NCBI RefSeq assembly: GCF_030581005.1
Contig: NZ_JAUQSX010000019.1
Coordinates: forward strand, 1 to 64,000
Origin: Hymenobacter mellowenesis
Lineage (GTDB): Bacteria; Bacteroidota; Bacteroidia; Cytophagales; Hymenobacteraceae
Direction of reading: 5' to 3'
DNA: 64,000 nt
Under the pieces are notes generated by a model. That model was given only the letters and a program-made list of their open reading frames with translations, had not been told where the DNA came from and did not search any database. The position numbers and the translations under genes were made by a program. How positions within the stretch are numbered: the first letter of the stretch is position 1; the number at the start of each line of letters is the position of its first letter. Below, one piece after another: positions 61,559 through 64,000 of this stretch.

Positions 61559-62248
61559 TTATCGCACTTCTTTCTTAAATTCCTCCGCCCAATGGTCGGC
61601 CAGGCGCGTGGGTTCCGGCAGCTTGTAGCCTTTGAGGCACGCCAGCGTGAGGCGCGTGGCGGTGGCCTGGTCGCAGCGGTGGCCGGGGCTCACGAACAGC
61701 GGCAGCACCTTGTCTTTACTGCGGATGACTTCGCCAATCAGCTCGCCGGATTTCGCATCAAGCAGCTCCGTGATGCTGCCGCGCGCGATGCCGGGCTCCT
61801 GAAATATGCCGGTCAATTTCTGCTTAGCCACGCCGAAGGTGGGCATGTCGAGTAGCACGCCGAGGTGCGCGGCAATGCCCATGCGGCGCGGGTGCGCGAT
61901 GCCGTGACCGTCGACCATGATGACGTCGGGCTTATGCTGGAGCTTGGCAAAGGCGTGAATGACATTCGGGGCCTCGCGGAAGGAGAGGAAGCCGGGCACG
62001 TAGGGCATATCCACGGGGCCGTAATTGTAGACCTTTTCGACCAGCTCCAGCGACGGGAATTTCAGCACCACAAACACCGACAGGATGGTGTCGGGGGTGG
62101 GAAACGACGAGTCGCAGCCGGCAATGAGGCGTGGCTCCTGCGGCAGTGGCTCGTGACGCACGCGCTGGCGCATCTCGTGCTGCTGCTGGGTGAGGCTGCG
62201 CACGAGGGCGGGGTCGGGTGGGGGACCGGGCGGGCGGTAGTAAGCCAT
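61559..62248 (-). CDS. nfi: endonuclease V
   Basis: A 229-residue repair nuclease that cuts DNA one base 3' to deoxyinosine and other deaminated bases. The catalytic acids are Asp46 (LIAGCDSSF), Glu92 (PGFLSFREAP) and Asp113 (MVDGHGIAHPRRMG), matching the family in order and spacing. The wedge motif PYVP is present. It is a single gene with its own terminator. Confidence 0.95.
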   Translation of the reverse strand: MAYYRPPGPPPDPALVRSLTQQQHEMRQRVRHEPLPQEPRLIAGCDSSFPTPDTILSVFVVLKFPSLELVEKVYNYGPVDMPYVPGFLSFREAPNVIHAFAKLQHKPDVIMVDGHGIAHPRRMGIAAHLGVLLDMPTFGVAKQKLTGIFQEPGIARGSITELLDAKSGELIGEVIRSKDKVLPLFVSPGHRCDQATATRLTLACLKGYKLPEPTRLADHWAEEFKKEVR

Positions 62249-62381
62249 CTGCTTTTAGTTATGAGGTAAAAGTTAGGAGTTGCGAGTTTTGGGGACCCCG
62301 GTTTTCTGATGCCCCAAAGCCCATCCGTAGCATCTTCCGGCGGCGCGGGGCGTATGAGGGCCATACGTTTCTTCGTTGGCC

Positions 62382-62960
62382 ATGTCTGAATCCACTGCTG
62401 AACAACCTGCTTCCACCGGCTCCGGCCCGCTGCTGGAGCGCCGCTATTTTATTGATGTGGCGCGGGCGCGTCAGACGCCGGCCCAGCTGATGGCCGCGGT
62501 ACAGGCCAACGTGCCCCACTTCTCGCCCGATGCGCTGGCCGATTTCAAGAAGAAAAATGGCGATGCCGACGACCTGAAAGCGGGCGACGAGTTCAGTATC
62601 AAAATCCTGGGCCCCTGGAACGGCTGCGTGCGCGTCACCGACGTGAGCGCCACGGCGTTCGAGTTCATCACCCTCGAAGGCCACCCCGAGGCCGGCCGCA
62701 TCCGCTTCGAAACCCATTACCTTAATGACCGGCCCGACGTGCTGCGCTTCGAAATCCGCTCCTCGGCCCGCTCGCGCGACGGGCTGGTGGCCTTCGCCTA
62801 CGACACCATCGGGGGCGGCAAGCTGATGCAGGAGGCCACTTGGACGGAATTCTGCCGGCGCGTGGCGGCGGCCAGCGGCGGCCAGGCCCTCGGCGATGTC
62901 ACCGTCGAAACCTTCCGGCACGACGAGGCCGGCCACGTGCAGCACACCCGCCATGACTAA
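62382..62960 (+). CDS. DUF1990-like protein
   Basis: A 192-residue soluble protein. The central part (IKILGPWNGCVRVTDVSATAFEFITLEGHPEAGRIRFETHYL) and the end (IGGGKLMQEATWTEFCRRV) resemble the DUF1990 family. No signal peptide or catalytic motif is recognisable. The ATG at 62382 is used; a TTG six bases upstream is possible. It overlaps the next gene by eight bases, so the two are co-translated and may act together. Confidence 0.7.
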   Translation: MSESTAEQPASTGSGPLLERRYFIDVARARQTPAQLMAAVQANVPHFSPDALADFKKKNGDADDLKAGDEFSIKILGPWNGCVRVTDVSATAFEFITLEGHPEAGRIRFETHYLNDRPDVLRFEIRSSARSRDGLVAFAYDTIGGGKLMQEATWTEFCRRVAAASGGQALGDVTVETFRHDEAGHVQHTRHD

Positions 62961-63666
62961 CCAAGTTGCCGCCGTGCCCGCCTCGGCCAAACCAGCCGCC
63001 TGGGAGCAGTACCAAGCCCGCATCGATGCCTACGCCGACGCGAAGGTGAACTACGATTTCTCGCGCCAGAACGAGTACACCAGCGCTACCGGCTGGCGCC
63101 TCGACGACTACGCCACCGACCTGCCCGCCGAAGCCCCCGGCCCGCCCGAAGCGGCCGGCTCCTTCGCCGCCGCGCAGGAGGTGCTGCGCCGCTACGCCTT
63201 CCCGCCGCCCGACCTCATCACCGGCTACTTCGACCCCAAGGTGCCACTCGAAAAGCGCATCATGGTGCTGCGGGCGCATTTTCTGGTGTTCAACTTCTAT
63301 TTCGGCGTGCGCGTGAGCGAGGTGACTGATGAACAAGCCCGCGACACGCCCAACGGTCCCGAGCGGGTGTGGGGCTACGGCTACCGCACCCTCGAAGGCC
63401 ACTTCGAGCGCGGCCAGATTGACTTCACCATCCATAAAAACCTCACGACCGGGGCGGTGCAGTTTCGCATCCACGCCGTGTCGCAGCCGGGCCAGATTCG
63501 CAACCCATTCTACTGGTTGGGCTTCAAGCTGTTCGGGCGGATGCTGCAGCGCAAGTTCGCTCGCGAGTCGTTGCGGCGCATGCGGGAGCTGGTGGCTTCG
63601 CAGCTGGCTGGCCAGCCGCTGCCGCAAACTTTGAACGCGCCGGCCGGTTCTATCAGCGCTCCGTGA
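62953..63666 (+). CDS. DUF1990 family protein
   Basis: A 237-residue protein with a typical DUF1990 core: LRRYAFPPPDLITGYFDPKVPLEKRIMVLRAHFLVF, then RVWGYGYRTLEGHFERGQIDFTIHKNLTTGAVQFRIHAVS and NPFYWLGFKLFGRMLQRKF. No function is known for the family. The start ATG lies within the end of the previous gene. The stop TGA at 63664-63666 overlaps the first bases of repeat copy 10. Confidence 0.82.
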   Translation: MTNQVAAVPASAKPAAWEQYQARIDAYADAKVNYDFSRQNEYTSATGWRLDDYATDLPAEAPGPPEAAGSFAAAQEVLRRYAFPPPDLITGYFDPKVPLEKRIMVLRAHFLVFNFYFGVRVSEVTDEQARDTPNGPERVWGYGYRTLEGHFERGQIDFTIHKNLTTGAVQFRIHAVSQPGQIRNPFYWLGFKLFGRMLQRKFARESLRRMRELVASQLAGQPLPQTLNAPAGSISAP

Positions 63667-63770
63667 ACGTCATGCTGAGCGCAGTCGAAGCATCTCTACC
63701 GTAATACTATTCCTTTCGATTGGTTTAGTACTGCGGTAGAGATGCTTCGACTACGCTCAGCATGACGTTC
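63665..63770. repeat. family A palindromic repeat, copy 10
   Basis: Arms of 37 bp, 63665-63701 and 63734-63770 (CATGCTGAGCGCAGTCGAAG variant) with one mismatch. It begins inside the stop codon of the preceding gene. Confidence 0.95.
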
Positions 63771-63804
63771 TGATTTTTCCATTACTATTCCTAAATTACC
63801 CCAG

Positions 63805-64000
63805 ATGCTTCCAACGAAAGCCTACGCCGCCCCGGCCCCCAGCGTCCCGCTCGCGCCCTTCGATTTTGAGCGCCGCGAAGTCGGCCCGCACGACGTATTG
63901 ATTGACATTGCCTTTTGCGGCGTGTGCCACTCCGACCTGCACCAGGTGCGCGACGAGTGGGGCGCCGGCATTTTTCCCATGGTGCCGGGCCACGAAATCG
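63805..64000 (+). CDS. zinc-dependent alcohol dehydrogenase (5' part, runs off window)
   Basis: The first 65 codons of a medium-chain alcohol dehydrogenase. The zinc ligand region is IAFCGVCHSDLHQV (Cys41 as the likely catalytic zinc ligand), and MVPGHEI with His63 and Glu64 follows. The N-terminus KAYAAPAPSVPLAPFDFERREVG resembles cinnamyl-alcohol/YahK-type NADPH-dependent aldehyde reductases. The rest of the gene lies beyond the right edge. It starts 34 bp after repeat copy 10. Confidence 0.85.
   Translation, partial: MLPTKAYAAPAPSVPLAPFDFERREVGPHDVLIDIAFCGVCHSDLHQVRDEWGAGIFPMVPGHEI

Overview
The window is a GC-rich stretch of a Bacteroidota chromosome and looks like Hymenobacter or a close relative in the Cytophagales. 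The signs are the type IX secretion (T9SS) genes porU and porV, four proteins ending in a T9SS sorting domain, a two-gene nuoMN end of complex I, weak or absent Shine-Dalgarno sequences, and dense intergenic palindromes. No rRNA, tRNA, CRISPR array, transposase or integrase was recognised. Genus assignment is inference from gene content.

Layout. 1-6781 (minus strand) is an apparent operon: a Tat-signal tail-collar protein, three more collar-domain (microcystin-dependent, Mdp-like) proteins, a methionyl-tRNA-formyltransferase-like enzyme, and a giant secreted SBBP/SUEL-lectin/IPT/Ig protein that runs off the left edge. 7309-11228 is housekeeping: a YjjG-type nucleotidase, a UbiA prenyltransferase, a cold-shock protein, IscX, a 2Fe-2S ferredoxin and a DUF2520 protein. 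11478-15077 is a large T9SS cargo protein. It is followed by a 43-bp tandem palindrome array between two terminators. 15549-21676 is a cytochrome c maturation cluster (ccmB-C-D-E, an unknown secreted protein, ccmF) whose CcmE carries Cys-x3-Tyr in place of His-x3-Tyr. 21700-27903 holds a beta-helix T9SS cargo, a three-module beta-propeller/outer-membrane protein and an FAD oxidoreductase. 28123-36461 (plus strand) holds an MBL hydrolase, pssA, porU, porV and an M16-like protein without its zinc motif. 36621-41100 holds NDH-2, a regulatory-domain protein, an ArsR regulator, a 2Fe-2S protein and a BamA/TamA-like barrel.

41356-45205 holds four enzymes that look like one pathway: a GT2 glycosyltransferase, a NodS-like methyltransferase, a PIG-L deacetylase and an acyl-CoA-dehydrogenase-like flavoprotein. 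Then follow purH, the cell-shape genes mreB-mreC-mreD-mrdA (PBP2), an SDR, a VanX-like dipeptidase, nuoN and nuoM, a serine hydrolase with a T9SS tail, a VOC protein, a zinc-less GluRS-like protein, a T9SS cargo with an internal 744-bp duplication, endonuclease V, two DUF1990-type proteins and the start of a zinc alcohol dehydrogenase.

Ten copies of one palindromic repeat family (about 85-115 bp, arms of 29-46 bp) lie in the intergenic gaps, and three further palindrome types occur once each. These repeats are the most conspicuous non-coding structure. One supplies the apparent start codon of a gene and another overlaps a stop codon.
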